Shown in pieces: positions 14,517-22,671 of a stretch of DNA of 44,672 nt (within the stretch, counting starts at the first letter, position 1; each line of letters begins with the position of its first letter). The stretch comes from an uncultured Turicimonas sp. (lineage in GTDB: Bacteria > Pseudomonadota > Gammaproteobacteria > Burkholderiales > Burkholderiaceae_F), in NCBI GenBank assembly GCA_947854175.1, contig CANTYJ010000033.1:1-44672 (forward strand), given 5' to 3'. Position numbers and translations under genes: made by a program. Under the pieces are notes generated by a model. It had not been told where the DNA came from. It saw nothing but the letters and a program-made list of their open reading frames with translations, and ran no database searches.

Positions 14517-16883
14517 TTAAGCTTTACGAATTTCAACCAAGATGTTGTGCTGTGCGTTGCCTTTGGCATAAGCACTCGGTCTGTGGTTAGTTAACGTGTT
14601 GATACAACCACCGACATCAACCACTTTGCCGTCAATTATTTCAGGTTTGTACCATGCGCCTTGTGGAATAGTGCAAACACCCGGCATGATTCTAGGTGTC
14701 ACGCGGGCCGGAAGAAGAACAGTTCCGCGGTCGTTGAAAATGTACACCTTGTCGCCATCGTTAATTCCTCTGGCCTGAGCATCTACCGGATTCATAATGA
14801 CTGAATCCGGATGGACATCTCTGAGTCTGGGGAGATTGTGGAATGTCGAGTGGATACGACCATGTCCGTGGTAACCAAAGCACTGCAGAGGATATTTCTT
14901 CTCGAGAGGATCTCCCGGCATATCCCAAGTACTGTAGAAGACAGGAATCGGAGAGATAACCTCACCTTCTTTGAGTTTCCAGTCTTTGACCTTATCAGCC
15001 AACTGCTCGGAGTAAATCTCAAGTTTACCTGACGGGGTCTTGATCTTGTTTTTCTCCGGATCTTCTCTAAATTTAGAAAGAGCGATCGGGTCTTTACGGA
15101 AATTCCAGACCTTGGCCATACCGTCTTTCCAGAAGACTTCAAATTCAGGTAATTGAGGAACTTTCTTACGGGTTTCGTCATAACACCAACGGACCCATTC
15201 TTCCTGAGTTTTGCCTTCTGTATATTTGTCTTCCAGACCAAGTTTTTGAGAAATTAAGCGGCAGATTTCCCAGGAAGGCTTCTGTTCGAACTGAGGTTCA
15301 ACAGCTTTCTGAATCGCCAGGAGGCAAGCGACGTCGCCATGGCTACCACCCTGGCAAGCCATATCAACGGTTTCAGGACCCAACGTATCCGGCAACAGGA
15401 TGTCGGCATAACGACAAGTTGGAGTCATCATGTTATCGCAAACAACAAGGAATTCCAGATCTTTTTCATTGCGCAGAATCTTATCCGTCCAGTTGCAATC
15501 GCCATGTTGGTTAATCATGGTATTGCCGCCGGAATTGATGATCATCTTTATTGGCTGAGAAAGTTTTTCAACTCCTCGGACGCCGTCTGTTGTGCGGCTC
15601 ATCTCTTTTCCGCGGTAAATTGCATCCGTCCACATGTACACCGGAATAGATGCTTTGACCGGATTCTTTCCGATTGGCAGGTAGACGGCAGGGAAGGGAG
15701 TGTTACCTTCATGTTCACCGGCATTAGTACCCGGCAGGCCAATTTGTCCGAGCAGAATTGGAACCATTGAGATAGCACGGCAAGTTTCTTCGCCATTGGC
15801 CTGACGTTGCGGGCCCCAGCCTTGAGAAACGAACAGAGGTTTGGTCGTTGCCATTTCTTCTGCAAGTTGAACAATGGTCTTAACAGGAATACCTGTGATC
15901 TTGGATGCCCATTCGGGAGTCTTGGGGAGCATATCAGGGCCCTTTCCGAGGATGTATGACTTGTAGTCACCGTTCTTCGGGGCAGAGTCCGGAAGAGTCT
16001 TTTCATCGTAACCGACGCAATATTTATCAAGGAAGGCTTGATCAACCTGATTTTTTGTAATCCACTGGTAAGCTAAAGCTGAAATCAATGCTGCATCGGT
16101 ACCCGGGCGGATTGGGACCCATTGATCAGCACGGGTTGAAGCGGTATCAGTAAAGACAGGATCGATAACAATAATCTTGGGAGAATGCTTGGACAGGGCC
16201 ATGTCAATCTGATAGCCTTTACCACCACCTGAAGGCCGTGTTGAAGACGGGTTGTTACCGAAATAAACCACGAGGTTGGCATTGGCAGTTTCAGATGGCA
16301 ATGAAGCCGGTCTGCCGCCCAAGAGGAAAGGAATTGTGTTCGAAAGCTGGGCGTTTGAGTAAGAACCGTAGTACTTTAGATAGCCACCCATTAAGTTCAT
16401 CAGACGTTGCCAGGCACGGCGTGAGCTAACAATGGATTGTTGACCGGAACAATATTGCCAGTAGATAGAATCATTGCCATACTGTTCTTTAATGCGTTTC
16501 CAATTGTCTGCAATGATTTGAGCAGCTTCATCCCAGGAAATTCTTTCAAATTTTCCTTCCCCGCGTTCACCGACGCGTTTCATCGGATATTTGAGGCGGT
16601 CTTCAGAGTAGATTCTCTCTCTCATGGAGCGGCCACGTTGACAAGCTCTTAATTGACGAGGTGAAGGTGTTTCGTCCGGTGCATAGTTATCAGTTTCGAT
16701 ACGGATGACTTTACCGTTTTTAGTAAAGCAGCGGACAGGGCAGCGTTGTCCGCAATTGATGACACAGGCACACCATGTGTATTTACCAAGATCAGGCAAT
16801 GCTTGTGAAATGGCTACAGATATGGGTGAGAAAGAAAGTCCGGCCATAGTACAAGATTGTAAAAGTTCTCTTCTGGTAAGCAT
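14517..16883 (-). CDS. dmsA: DmsA-like molybdopterin oxidoreductase, catalytic subunit
   Basis: A 788-residue bis-MGD enzyme of the DMSO reductase family. The N-terminus MLTRRELLQS is a short Tat-type signal with the RR pair at 4-5. The [4Fe-4S] site is C40-x3-C44-x3-C48 with C81 in RACQRGRS. The molybdenum ligand region YYGSYSNAQ corresponds to E. coli DmsA YGDYSSAQ, whose first Ser is the Mo ligand, and GNNPSSTRPSGGG is the cofactor loop. Related enzymes reduce DMSO, TMAO, selenate, nitroaromatics and other N- or S-oxides, so the substrate is open. AAGGAG precedes ATG. It forms a two-gene unit with dmsB and has a 399-base upstream region with two dyads. Confidence 0.88.
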   Translation of the reverse strand: MLTRRELLQSCTMAGLSFSPISVAISQALPDLGKYTWCACVINCGQRCPVRCFTKNGKVIRIETDNYAPDETPSPRQLRACQRGRSMRERIYSEDRLKYPMKRVGERGEGKFERISWDEAAQIIADNWKRIKEQYGNDSIYWQYCSGQQSIVSSRRAWQRLMNLMGGYLKYYGSYSNAQLSNTIPFLLGGRPASLPSETANANLVVYFGNNPSSTRPSGGGKGYQIDMALSKHSPKIIVIDPVFTDTASTRADQWVPIRPGTDAALISALAYQWITKNQVDQAFLDKYCVGYDEKTLPDSAPKNGDYKSYILGKGPDMLPKTPEWASKITGIPVKTIVQLAEEMATTKPLFVSQGWGPQRQANGEETCRAISMVPILLGQIGLPGTNAGEHEGNTPFPAVYLPIGKNPVKASIPVYMWTDAIYRGKEMSRTTDGVRGVEKLSQPIKMIINSGGNTMINQHGDCNWTDKILRNEKDLEFLVVCDNMMTPTCRYADILLPDTLGPETVDMACQGGSHGDVACLLAIQKAVEPQFEQKPSWEICRLISQKLGLEDKYTEGKTQEEWVRWCYDETRKKVPQLPEFEVFWKDGMAKVWNFRKDPIALSKFREDPEKNKIKTPSGKLEIYSEQLADKVKDWKLKEGEVISPIPVFYSTWDMPGDPLEKKYPLQCFGYHGHGRIHSTFHNLPRLRDVHPDSVIMNPVDAQARGINDGDKVYIFNDRGTVLLPARVTPRIMPGVCTIPQGAWYKPEIIDGKVVDVGGCINTLTNHRPSAYAKGNAQHNILVEIRKA

Positions 16884-16923
16884 TAAATACTCCTTGAAGA
16901 ATGGGAAGTTGTTTTTGTGAATT

Positions 16924-16941
16924 ACTCAATTCAAGTTGAGT
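16924..16941. promoter_or_regulatory. Dyad upstream of dmsA-like gene
   Basis: The sequence ACTCAATTCAAGTTGAGT has perfect 6-base arms (ACTCAA/TTGAGT) around a 6-base centre, 41-58 bases upstream of the start codon. The position suits a regulator site. It is not an FNR box. The regulator is unknown. Confidence 0.3.
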
Positions 16942-17282
16942 CAGAAAAGATCTTATGGTTATCGCAGATTTTTGTCATCTAGTGATAACGAGAGTTGGGT
17001 TAAATGCAGATGGGTGAATCCGAAATAAAGGACATAACGATACGCTCTTGATATCTGAGAGCATTTAGAAATGAAATTTTAATGCTAATGAGAATAGTTA
17101 TTATTATGAGTAATAAGTACCGTCAAATTATAAAACGTTCTTGAGACTATTGAGAAAAAAATCATGCTGAAACGATAATACCTTTTTTATTGCCTCGTCA
17201 TCTTCAAGAGCAATCTATCAAATGGCCTTACTATTTGATGTAATAAAAATTGTATTTTTGTACACTTCATGGAAAATGAAAA
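16942..17282. other. Intergenic region between divergent dmsA-like and VOC genes
   Basis: The region is AT-rich with no plausible gene. A second dyad, GCTCT-TGATATCTG-AGAGC, is at 17044-17062. It must hold the promoters of both divergent units, but I cannot place convincing -35/-10 pairs. Confidence 0.4.
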
Positions 17283-17672
17283 ATGTCAAATTTAAAATTT
17301 AAACGAATTGATCATATCGTTTTGACAACGGCCAATCCCGTTCTAATGACAGAGTTTTATGGAAAACTGGGTTTTCACGTTTCAAAAGATGGAGAACGAT
17401 ATGTAATGCAAACTCCCAACTTTAAAATTAACTTGCACGTTGTCGGTCATGAGTTGGAGCCTACGGCTGAAAATCCAACATCTGGTAGTCAGGATTTCTG
17501 TATAGAGATTGAAAGTGAAACATCTTTTGAAAAACTAATTAACGAATTAGCTGAGAAAGGCCTAGAGGTTATTCGTGGGCCGGTTAAAAGACATGGTAGC
17601 TTTGGCCCAATGACCTCTATATATTTGAGAGATCCGGACAAAAACCTGATCGAATTAGCCCGTTATAACTAA
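17283..17672 (+). CDS. VOC (glyoxalase/bleomycin resistance/dioxygenase) superfamily protein
   Basis: A 129-residue single-module pair forming one VOC fold. Seen: FKRIDHIVLTTANPVLMTEFYGKLGF at the N-terminus and DPDKNLIELARY at the C-terminus, the standard ends of the two beta-alpha-beta-beta-beta units. Candidate metal ligands are His11, His52 or His56, and Glu124. The family covers glyoxalases, fosfomycin and bleomycin resistance proteins and ring-cleaving dioxygenases; the overall pattern is closest to small stand-alone 'virulence protein' type VOC members of unknown substrate. Single gene, ATG start with weak Shine-Dalgarno. Confidence 0.85.
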   Translation: MSNLKFKRIDHIVLTTANPVLMTEFYGKLGFHVSKDGERYVMQTPNFKINLHVVGHELEPTAENPTSGSQDFCIEIESETSFEKLINELAEKGLEVIRGPVKRHGSFGPMTSIYLRDPDKNLIELARYN

Positions 17673-17720
17673 TAGAAATTCATGGCAAAAAGAATCTCAG
17701 CAAAAAACTTTTTTAAAGTC

Positions 17721-17756
17721 AAAAAAGCTCGCCGAACATCAAAGTCCGGCAAGCTT
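17721..17756 (-). terminator. Rho-independent terminator of the lyase-Dcu operon
   Basis: On the minus strand AAGCTTGCCGGAC (17756 to 17744) pairs with GTTCGGCGAGCTT (17737 to 17725) with G-U pairs, followed by a T-run over 17726-17721. It sits between the convergent VOC and dcu genes. Confidence 0.8.
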
Positions 17757-17770
17757 TGCATCAACTAAAA

Positions 17771-19102
17771 CTAGAAGAATAAAAATCTGATTGCAAATCC
17801 TGCGATAACCGAGGCAATTGTCGCGACAAAACCCGGAATAATATAGCTGTGATTTACAACCCAATGTCCAATCTTCGTTGTACCGGTATTGTCAAAAGCA
17901 ACGCCTGCCAATAAAACACCGGTGCTGGGAATGACAAAGTAACCGCAAACCGCAGGATACATAGCGACTAATGTTAGCCCGTCGATACCGAGTGCAACAC
18001 CCAAAGGAATCATGGCGCCCACTGTGGCTCCTTGGCTATGAGTCAAGGCTGAAACAATAAATAAGGCAACTGCAAACAAATACGGTTGGTCATGAACAAT
18101 CGTGGCAACTTGAGACTTGATTAATGGAAGATTATTGGCAATCCAAGTATCCGACATCCAGGCCAAACCAAAAATTGTGACAACACCCATCATTCCGGCT
18201 TTAAATACCGATGATGAAGTAATTTTGCTGACATCTGTTTTGCAGAACATCACCATGAATGCAGCAGAAACTAACATCACAATTTCAATCATTTGTGTCA
18301 TGCCAACCTTGAAGACTTTTCCGGCAGCATTTGTAACTTGTGGTCTTAATTCCGGGAAAGTTCCGATAAGAACAACGACAAGTGCGGAGATCAAGAAGAT
18401 GGCAACGGATAATTTAGCTTGTTTTGTAAACTGTTTTCCGCCTAAAGCCTGCACATGACCGGCGTCCATATCTTTAAAAAGTCCTGCCTTTACTTTTTCC
18501 AGATAAACAGGATCTTCAGCAAGCTCACAGCCTTTCTTGTAAACAGAACAAGCACCAATCATTAAGCCGATTAATGTTGCAGGAACAACAATCGCCAGGA
18601 TTTGGAAATAAGTCACACCCAAAGGAGCGAGGAAAGCAACCATTGCAACTGTTGCTGCGGAGATGGGACTTGAAGGAACAGCATGTTGAGATGCTATAAC
18701 CGCAATAGAAATTGGTCTTTCTGGCCGAATGCCGGTTTCTCGGGAAACTTCAGAAATGACAGGTAAAAGGTTGTAGAGAACGTTTCCCGTTCCTGCCATA
18801 AATGTAAATAACCAGGCAATCAAAGGAGCAACAAATACGATATGTCTTGGATTTTTCCTTAAGAGCTTTTCAGCTACTTTGACCAGAACATCCATACCAC
18901 CCGAAGTCTGTAATGTTGAGGCGGCCAACACAACCGCCATCATAATTAGCATGACGTTAATCGGAGGATTCGAAGGAGCTAACCCAAAAACATAAACTAA
19001 TACGGCGAGTCCGATACCACCGGCCATACCAAAAAAGATGCCGCCCCATCTGGCACCAAGTATCATCGCCAGGAGGATTATTAAAAACTCACAGATAAAC
19101 AT
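17771..19102 (-). CDS. Anaerobic C4-dicarboxylate transporter, Dcu (DcuA/DcuB) family
   Basis: A 443-residue membrane protein with about 10-12 helices, the standard length for DcuA/DcuB. Characteristic segments are LVYVFGLAPSNPPINVMLIMMAVV, FVAPLIAWLFTFMAGTGN and RPERPISIAVIASQHAVPSSPISAA. These carriers import fumarate, malate or aspartate and export succinate during anaerobic growth. It lies ten bases after the ASL-like lyase with AAGGAG overlapping the lyase stop region, so the two are co-transcribed. Together they suggest that fumarate released by the lyase, or the lyase substrate itself, is exchanged across the inner membrane. DcuA and DcuB cannot be separated by eye. Confidence 0.9.
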   Translation of the reverse strand: MFICEFLIILLAMILGARWGGIFFGMAGGIGLAVLVYVFGLAPSNPPINVMLIMMAVVLAASTLQTSGGMDVLVKVAEKLLRKNPRHIVFVAPLIAWLFTFMAGTGNVLYNLLPVISEVSRETGIRPERPISIAVIASQHAVPSSPISAATVAMVAFLAPLGVTYFQILAIVVPATLIGLMIGACSVYKKGCELAEDPVYLEKVKAGLFKDMDAGHVQALGGKQFTKQAKLSVAIFLISALVVVLIGTFPELRPQVTNAAGKVFKVGMTQMIEIVMLVSAAFMVMFCKTDVSKITSSSVFKAGMMGVVTIFGLAWMSDTWIANNLPLIKSQVATIVHDQPYLFAVALFIVSALTHSQGATVGAMIPLGVALGIDGLTLVAMYPAVCGYFVIPSTGVLLAGVAFDNTGTTKIGHWVVNHSYIIPGFVATIASVIAGFAIRFLFF

Positions 19103-19112
19103 ACCGTTCTCC

Positions 19113-20618
19113 TTAGCTGACGATAATGGATTGGACTGTTGCTTCTAAATTTGCTTTTGCATCTTGAACCTGAGCCAGTCTTTGGGAGTTCAGCTGTTCA
19201 TCAAGAGTTAACTGAGTTTCCAGGTTGTTCAGCTGCCTCAAGACTTCTTCTGAGTTAGAACCGCCGATGGTTTTTTTGGCTTGTGCATTTTTTGCCGGAT
19301 CCAGTGCTTCCTGGATCAGTTCATTGGTTAAACAAGTGTCCAGACCTAAAAGAGACTTGCAGATTGGAGCGATGTCATCAACTGTGATTTCGTTGGCTTT
19401 CTTATTATGTTGTTGCATGAAGGCGACCAGCATGGCAACAACATTATGTGCAGATCTAAAGGAAATTTTGTCGTGTCTTACAAGGTAGTTTGCTAACTCT
19501 GTGACGGTACAGAAGTTCCCGATTGCGTTACTGAGCATGCGATCTTTTTTCAATGTCAGAGTTTTGATAGTGACATTCATTAAAGCTAAATCTGCTTCAA
19601 ATTCCTGCATTGCTGTCCAGACAAATCTCATCGCTTCAGTTGAAGAATCCCGGCAATGGGTAAACGGAATGTTTTTCAATACACTAAAGACGGACACAAA
19701 GAACGCTTCCATATGAGCGGCTTTACCTTTAACATGCTCCAAAGTCATTGGATTTTTCTTCTGAGGCATGATTGATGAGCAAACTGCACAGGAATCATCA
19801 ACTTCAATATAACCATATTCAGGCGTCGACCAGATATAAAGGTCATAAGCCAGTCTGGAAAGTGTGCAGGATGCTATAGAAAGTGCACTCAGAATGTCCA
19901 GGCAATAATCTCTTGAAGCCGTACAGTCAATTGAGTTTTGCATCGGTTTGTCAAAACCAAGAAGTTCAGCAGTTCTGTTCCGGTTGATCATGAAAGAAGT
20001 TGATCCCATCGAACCGCCTCCAAGTGGGCAGACATTTAATGAGTTCCAAGCATTGGCAACCCGGTGAAAATCTCTCTCCAGAGCATTTAAAACACCGGAT
20101 AAATAATGGGCAAAGGTGATCGGTTCAGACGGTTGCATGTGGGTGTAACCCGACATCACAGCATCTGTATTCTTTTTAGCTAGGTCAATCATGCTTTGAC
20201 GAAGCTCAGAAAATTGTTTGCATAAGGAGAGGTAAAACCGGCGGATATCCATTCTTTGCTCACATGCAAACAAATCATTTCTTGAGCGGGCCGTGTGCTG
20301 CTGTCCGCCGATTTCCGGGCCTGTTTGTTCCAGAAGATACCTTTCAAAATTGAAGTAAAGGTCCTCAACATTGGGATTAATTTCAAATTGTGGATTACCT
20401 TCCTGAGCGGCAATTTCTCTAGTGCATTGGAGAATCGCTTTTGCAACATCTTTTGTGATGATGTTTTCTTCTTCCAACATGATCACATGAGCTTTATTGA
20501 TGTCAAGAATTGTTTGATAACTTCTTTTGAGGTCCTGAGCGATTGCAGGCCCAATTAAATATTTGACAACTTCAGCTGCCGGTTTCTTTGTAATTTTTCC
20601 ACGATGTTTTTCGTCCAT
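19113..20618 (-). CDS. Argininosuccinate lyase-like enzyme (aspartase/fumarase superfamily)
   Basis: A 501-residue lyase. Superfamily motifs are present: HTARSRND (108-115), SGYTHMQPSEP with His160, and the mobile loop SSIMPQKKNP (281-290) with the catalytic Ser. These are closest to argininosuccinate lyase (ArgH), which splits argininosuccinate to arginine and fumarate. Several conserved ArgH positions differ: THLQ-AQP is THMQPSEP, PLGSGALAGT is PLGGGSMGST, and the Gly before SSIMP is Cys. Context (Dcu transporter downstream, divergent LysR gene, no arg genes) argues for a catabolic fumarate-releasing lyase acting on an N-substituted aspartate rather than arginine synthesis. ArgH itself cannot be excluded. 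AGGAG lies before ATG; length is about 40 residues above typical ArgH. Confidence 0.75.
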   Translation of the reverse strand: MDEKHRGKITKKPAAEVVKYLIGPAIAQDLKRSYQTILDINKAHVIMLEEENIITKDVAKAILQCTREIAAQEGNPQFEINPNVEDLYFNFERYLLEQTGPEIGGQQHTARSRNDLFACEQRMDIRRFYLSLCKQFSELRQSMIDLAKKNTDAVMSGYTHMQPSEPITFAHYLSGVLNALERDFHRVANAWNSLNVCPLGGGSMGSTSFMINRNRTAELLGFDKPMQNSIDCTASRDYCLDILSALSIASCTLSRLAYDLYIWSTPEYGYIEVDDSCAVCSSIMPQKKNPMTLEHVKGKAAHMEAFFVSVFSVLKNIPFTHCRDSSTEAMRFVWTAMQEFEADLALMNVTIKTLTLKKDRMLSNAIGNFCTVTELANYLVRHDKISFRSAHNVVAMLVAFMQQHNKKANEITVDDIAPICKSLLGLDTCLTNELIQEALDPAKNAQAKKTIGGSNSEEVLRQLNNLETQLTLDEQLNSQRLAQVQDAKANLEATVQSIIVS

Positions 20619-20772
20619 GATTTCTACTCCTGGGATTTGTTTTATTTGAGAGGTTTTAAATCAGAAGTCATCATAAAAATATTTCAAATTGAAACGTAAT
20701 AATTTAGAAAAATTGAAATTAAGAATTAGAAAATTTAGAGATTTTATTAAAAAGGAGAAGAGCAAAAGAACT

Positions 20773-20799
20773 TTGATAATCAATAGGTTGATTTCTATT
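20773..20799. promoter_or_regulatory. Candidate LysR-type operator in the divergent lyase/LysR gap
   Basis: Overlapping dyads cluster here: TTGATAATCAA (20773-20783), AATCAA-TAGG-TTGATT (20778-20793) and AATAG-N8-CTATT (20782-20799). Location between a LysR gene and the divergent lyase-dcu operon is where a LysR-type regulator would bind. The stretch is AT-rich, so part of the symmetry may be chance. Confidence 0.4.
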
Positions 20800-20857
20800 A
20801 ATAACAAAAATTAGGGATAAAATGTAGAAGAATGACAAGTCTCGATTGGAGAATAAT

Positions 20858-21796
20858 GTGATTTTAGGAACTCACACCGCCGTGTTTTTGGCGATAGCCG
20901 AACAAGGTAGCCTGATTGGAGCTTCCAAGGTACTTGGTATTAAACCATCCTCAGTAACTTATCATCTCAAAGAATTAGAAAAAGAATTATGCATTGATTT
21001 GGTGGATACCTCAGTAAAGCCTGCTCAACTGACAAAAGAAGGAATCATTCTTTACCGTGAACTGCTTTACGAAAACAATCGTCTAACTTCAAAAATAGAA
21101 GAGCTAAAAAGAGCCTCTCTAGTGCGGCCTATCCTGAATTTTGGAATCGTTGAAAGCCTGGCACGCAATCTCGGAACGGATATCGTAAAATGTTTTCGCC
21201 ACAATGCATCTGAAATCAGGATGAAAACTGGAACATCGGAAGGCCTTCTTCAAGATATTAAAGAGAGAAAACTTGATTGGGCAATTGTTAGCAGACCTTC
21301 CGAAAAAGATGATCTCTTCCATATGGCATTGTTTTCCGAACCATCGGTGCTGGTTCTCCCAAAGAAGTTGCAACTCAAAAATAAAGAGATTACTTGGGAG
21401 GATTTGAAATTTTGCGGATTACCGTTGTTGAGATATATTAAATCCTCAGGCGGCCACAGAATTACGCAAAGTTTTCTTGATTCAATTTCCGTAAATCTTC
21501 CGGAAAAAATTGAAGTTGACGACGGTGGTGTGATGTTGACTCTGATAGGAGAAGGACTCGGTTGGTCAATGGTCAGACCGGCAACTCTTATTCAGCATCC
21601 TAATCTATTAAATAATGTGCATATCCTGAAAATGCCGTCACCGGTTCTCTTCAGAAACTTAATCCTCGTCTATAGAAGAAGTGAGCCGCCTTCAGAAAAA
21701 GAGCTAATAAAGCAAGTGGCAACCAATTTTTTTGAAAAAGAATTTAAGCCGGCAGTTCTCAAACTTGTTCCTTGGCTGGAGAAACAATGGTGCTAA
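20858..21796 (+). CDS. LysR-family transcriptional regulator
   Basis: A 312-residue regulator. The start chosen is GTG at 20858, six bases after GGAG (20848-20851); an upstream in-frame TTG at 20846 would overlap that ribosome-binding site. Residues 1-60 hold the winged helix-turn-helix with the LysR pattern FLAIAEQGSLIGASKVLGIKP and TYHLKELEKELC. Residues about 90-290 form the LysR substrate-binding domain. The ligand is unknown; given the divergent lyase-dcu operon, a substituted aspartate or C4-acid is a reasonable guess. It converges with the IclR gene, with only 15 bases between stops and no terminator visible. Confidence 0.9.
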   Translation: MILGTHTAVFLAIAEQGSLIGASKVLGIKPSSVTYHLKELEKELCIDLVDTSVKPAQLTKEGIILYRELLYENNRLTSKIEELKRASLVRPILNFGIVESLARNLGTDIVKCFRHNASEIRMKTGTSEGLLQDIKERKLDWAIVSRPSEKDDLFHMALFSEPSVLVLPKKLQLKNKEITWEDLKFCGLPLLRYIKSSGGHRITQSFLDSISVNLPEKIEVDDGGVMLTLIGEGLGWSMVRPATLIQHPNLLNNVHILKMPSPVLFRNLILVYRRSEPPSEKELIKQVATNFFEKEFKPAVLKLVPWLEKQWC

Positions 21797-21811
21797 CCGG
21801 CCCTAGAGAAA

Positions 21812-22615
21812 TTAAGAAAAGTCAGGACGAACGTACAGTTCACCGGGTGTGGCGACATATCCTAAATGTTCGGATATATCGTCAGCAGTATGTTTTAACT
21901 CACTAATCCAGGCATCCTGCATCTGATTGACGGGTGCAGAAATAGACAGACAGGCGACAAGGCGGCCCGAGTCATCGCGAATACCTGCAGCAATGCAATG
22001 AACACCAAGTTCCAGCTCTTCCATGTCATGGGAAAAGCCTAAGGCTTTAACACGTGAGACTTCGGCTAACAATGTGTCAATATCGCTGATGGACTTTGGA
22101 GTGCTCTTTTCCAGATTGGTACGTAGTGCATATCCTCTGATACTTTCAAAACCATCTTCGGCTAAAAATAATTTGCCGGAACTGGTCGTGTGTAAGGGAG
22201 CCGTTGCGCCGATGGTTCTGACAACCTGGATTCCCGGACGGTCTCTCATGATGCGGTCGATGTAAACGATTGAATCATTCTGGCGGATGGAAAGATTAAC
22301 CGTTTGTTTGGTCAACTGGTGAAGCTTAACCATGGCCGGTCTTGCTTTTTCTCTGACAGACATTCTTTCTCTGACGAGATTTCCAAGTTGTAACAGCCTT
22401 AAACCTAAGCGGTAGGTTCCTGAAGTGAGGCCTTTTTCAACAAAACGGAGTTTGACTAAGTCAGTGATGATTCTGTGGCAAGTCGAAATGTGAAGATCGG
22501 TTTCTTCCGCGATGACTTTTAAATTCACCGGTTCCGGGTGTTGTGTAAGAACACGTAGTATGCAACTGGCTCTGTCCAGTACTTGAATATTTGCTTTGTT
22601 GGAGCTGCTTTCCAT
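21812..22615 (-). CDS. IclR-family transcriptional regulator
   Basis: A 267-residue protein. Residues about 10-75 are the IclR winged helix-turn-helix (VLDRASCILRVLTQHPEPVNL, ISTCHRIITDLVKLRFVEK). Residues 90-260 are the ligand-binding domain with family segments APLHTTSSGKLFLA, GFSHDMEELELGVHCIAAGI and LSISAPVNQM. IclR proteins typically control small catabolic operons in response to an organic acid. The target is not evident: it is downstream of the EMO-like gene on the same strand but separated by a terminator, and it faces the LysR gene. Confidence 0.9.
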   Translation of the reverse strand: MESSSNKANIQVLDRASCILRVLTQHPEPVNLKVIAEETDLHISTCHRIITDLVKLRFVEKGLTSGTYRLGLRLLQLGNLVRERMSVREKARPAMVKLHQLTKQTVNLSIRQNDSIVYIDRIMRDRPGIQVVRTIGATAPLHTTSSGKLFLAEDGFESIRGYALRTNLEKSTPKSISDIDTLLAEVSRVKALGFSHDMEELELGVHCIAAGIRDDSGRLVACLSISAPVNQMQDAWISELKHTADDISEHLGYVATPGELYVRPDFS

Positions 22616-22632
22616 AAGACCATTAAATATCG

Positions 22633-22658
22633 AAATAAAAGCCGGATTTTCACCGGCT
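22633..22658 (-). terminator. Rho-independent terminator after the EMO-like gene
   Basis: On the minus strand AGCCGG (22658 to 22653), a 7-nt loop and CCGGCT (22645 to 22640) are followed by TTTTATTT. It ends the long minus-strand run that begins at the Na/Pi transporter. Confidence 0.8.
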
Positions 22659-22671
22659 CATCTAATGGTAT

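Noticed and set aside
16085..16282. Various frames on both strands within the dmsA-like gene
   Set aside because: They lie wholly inside a complete, motif-bearing catalytic subunit and show no start signals.
17044..17062. TTGATATCTGAG as an FNR site for dmsA
   Set aside because: Only the left half TTGAT fits; the right half does not resemble ATCAA.
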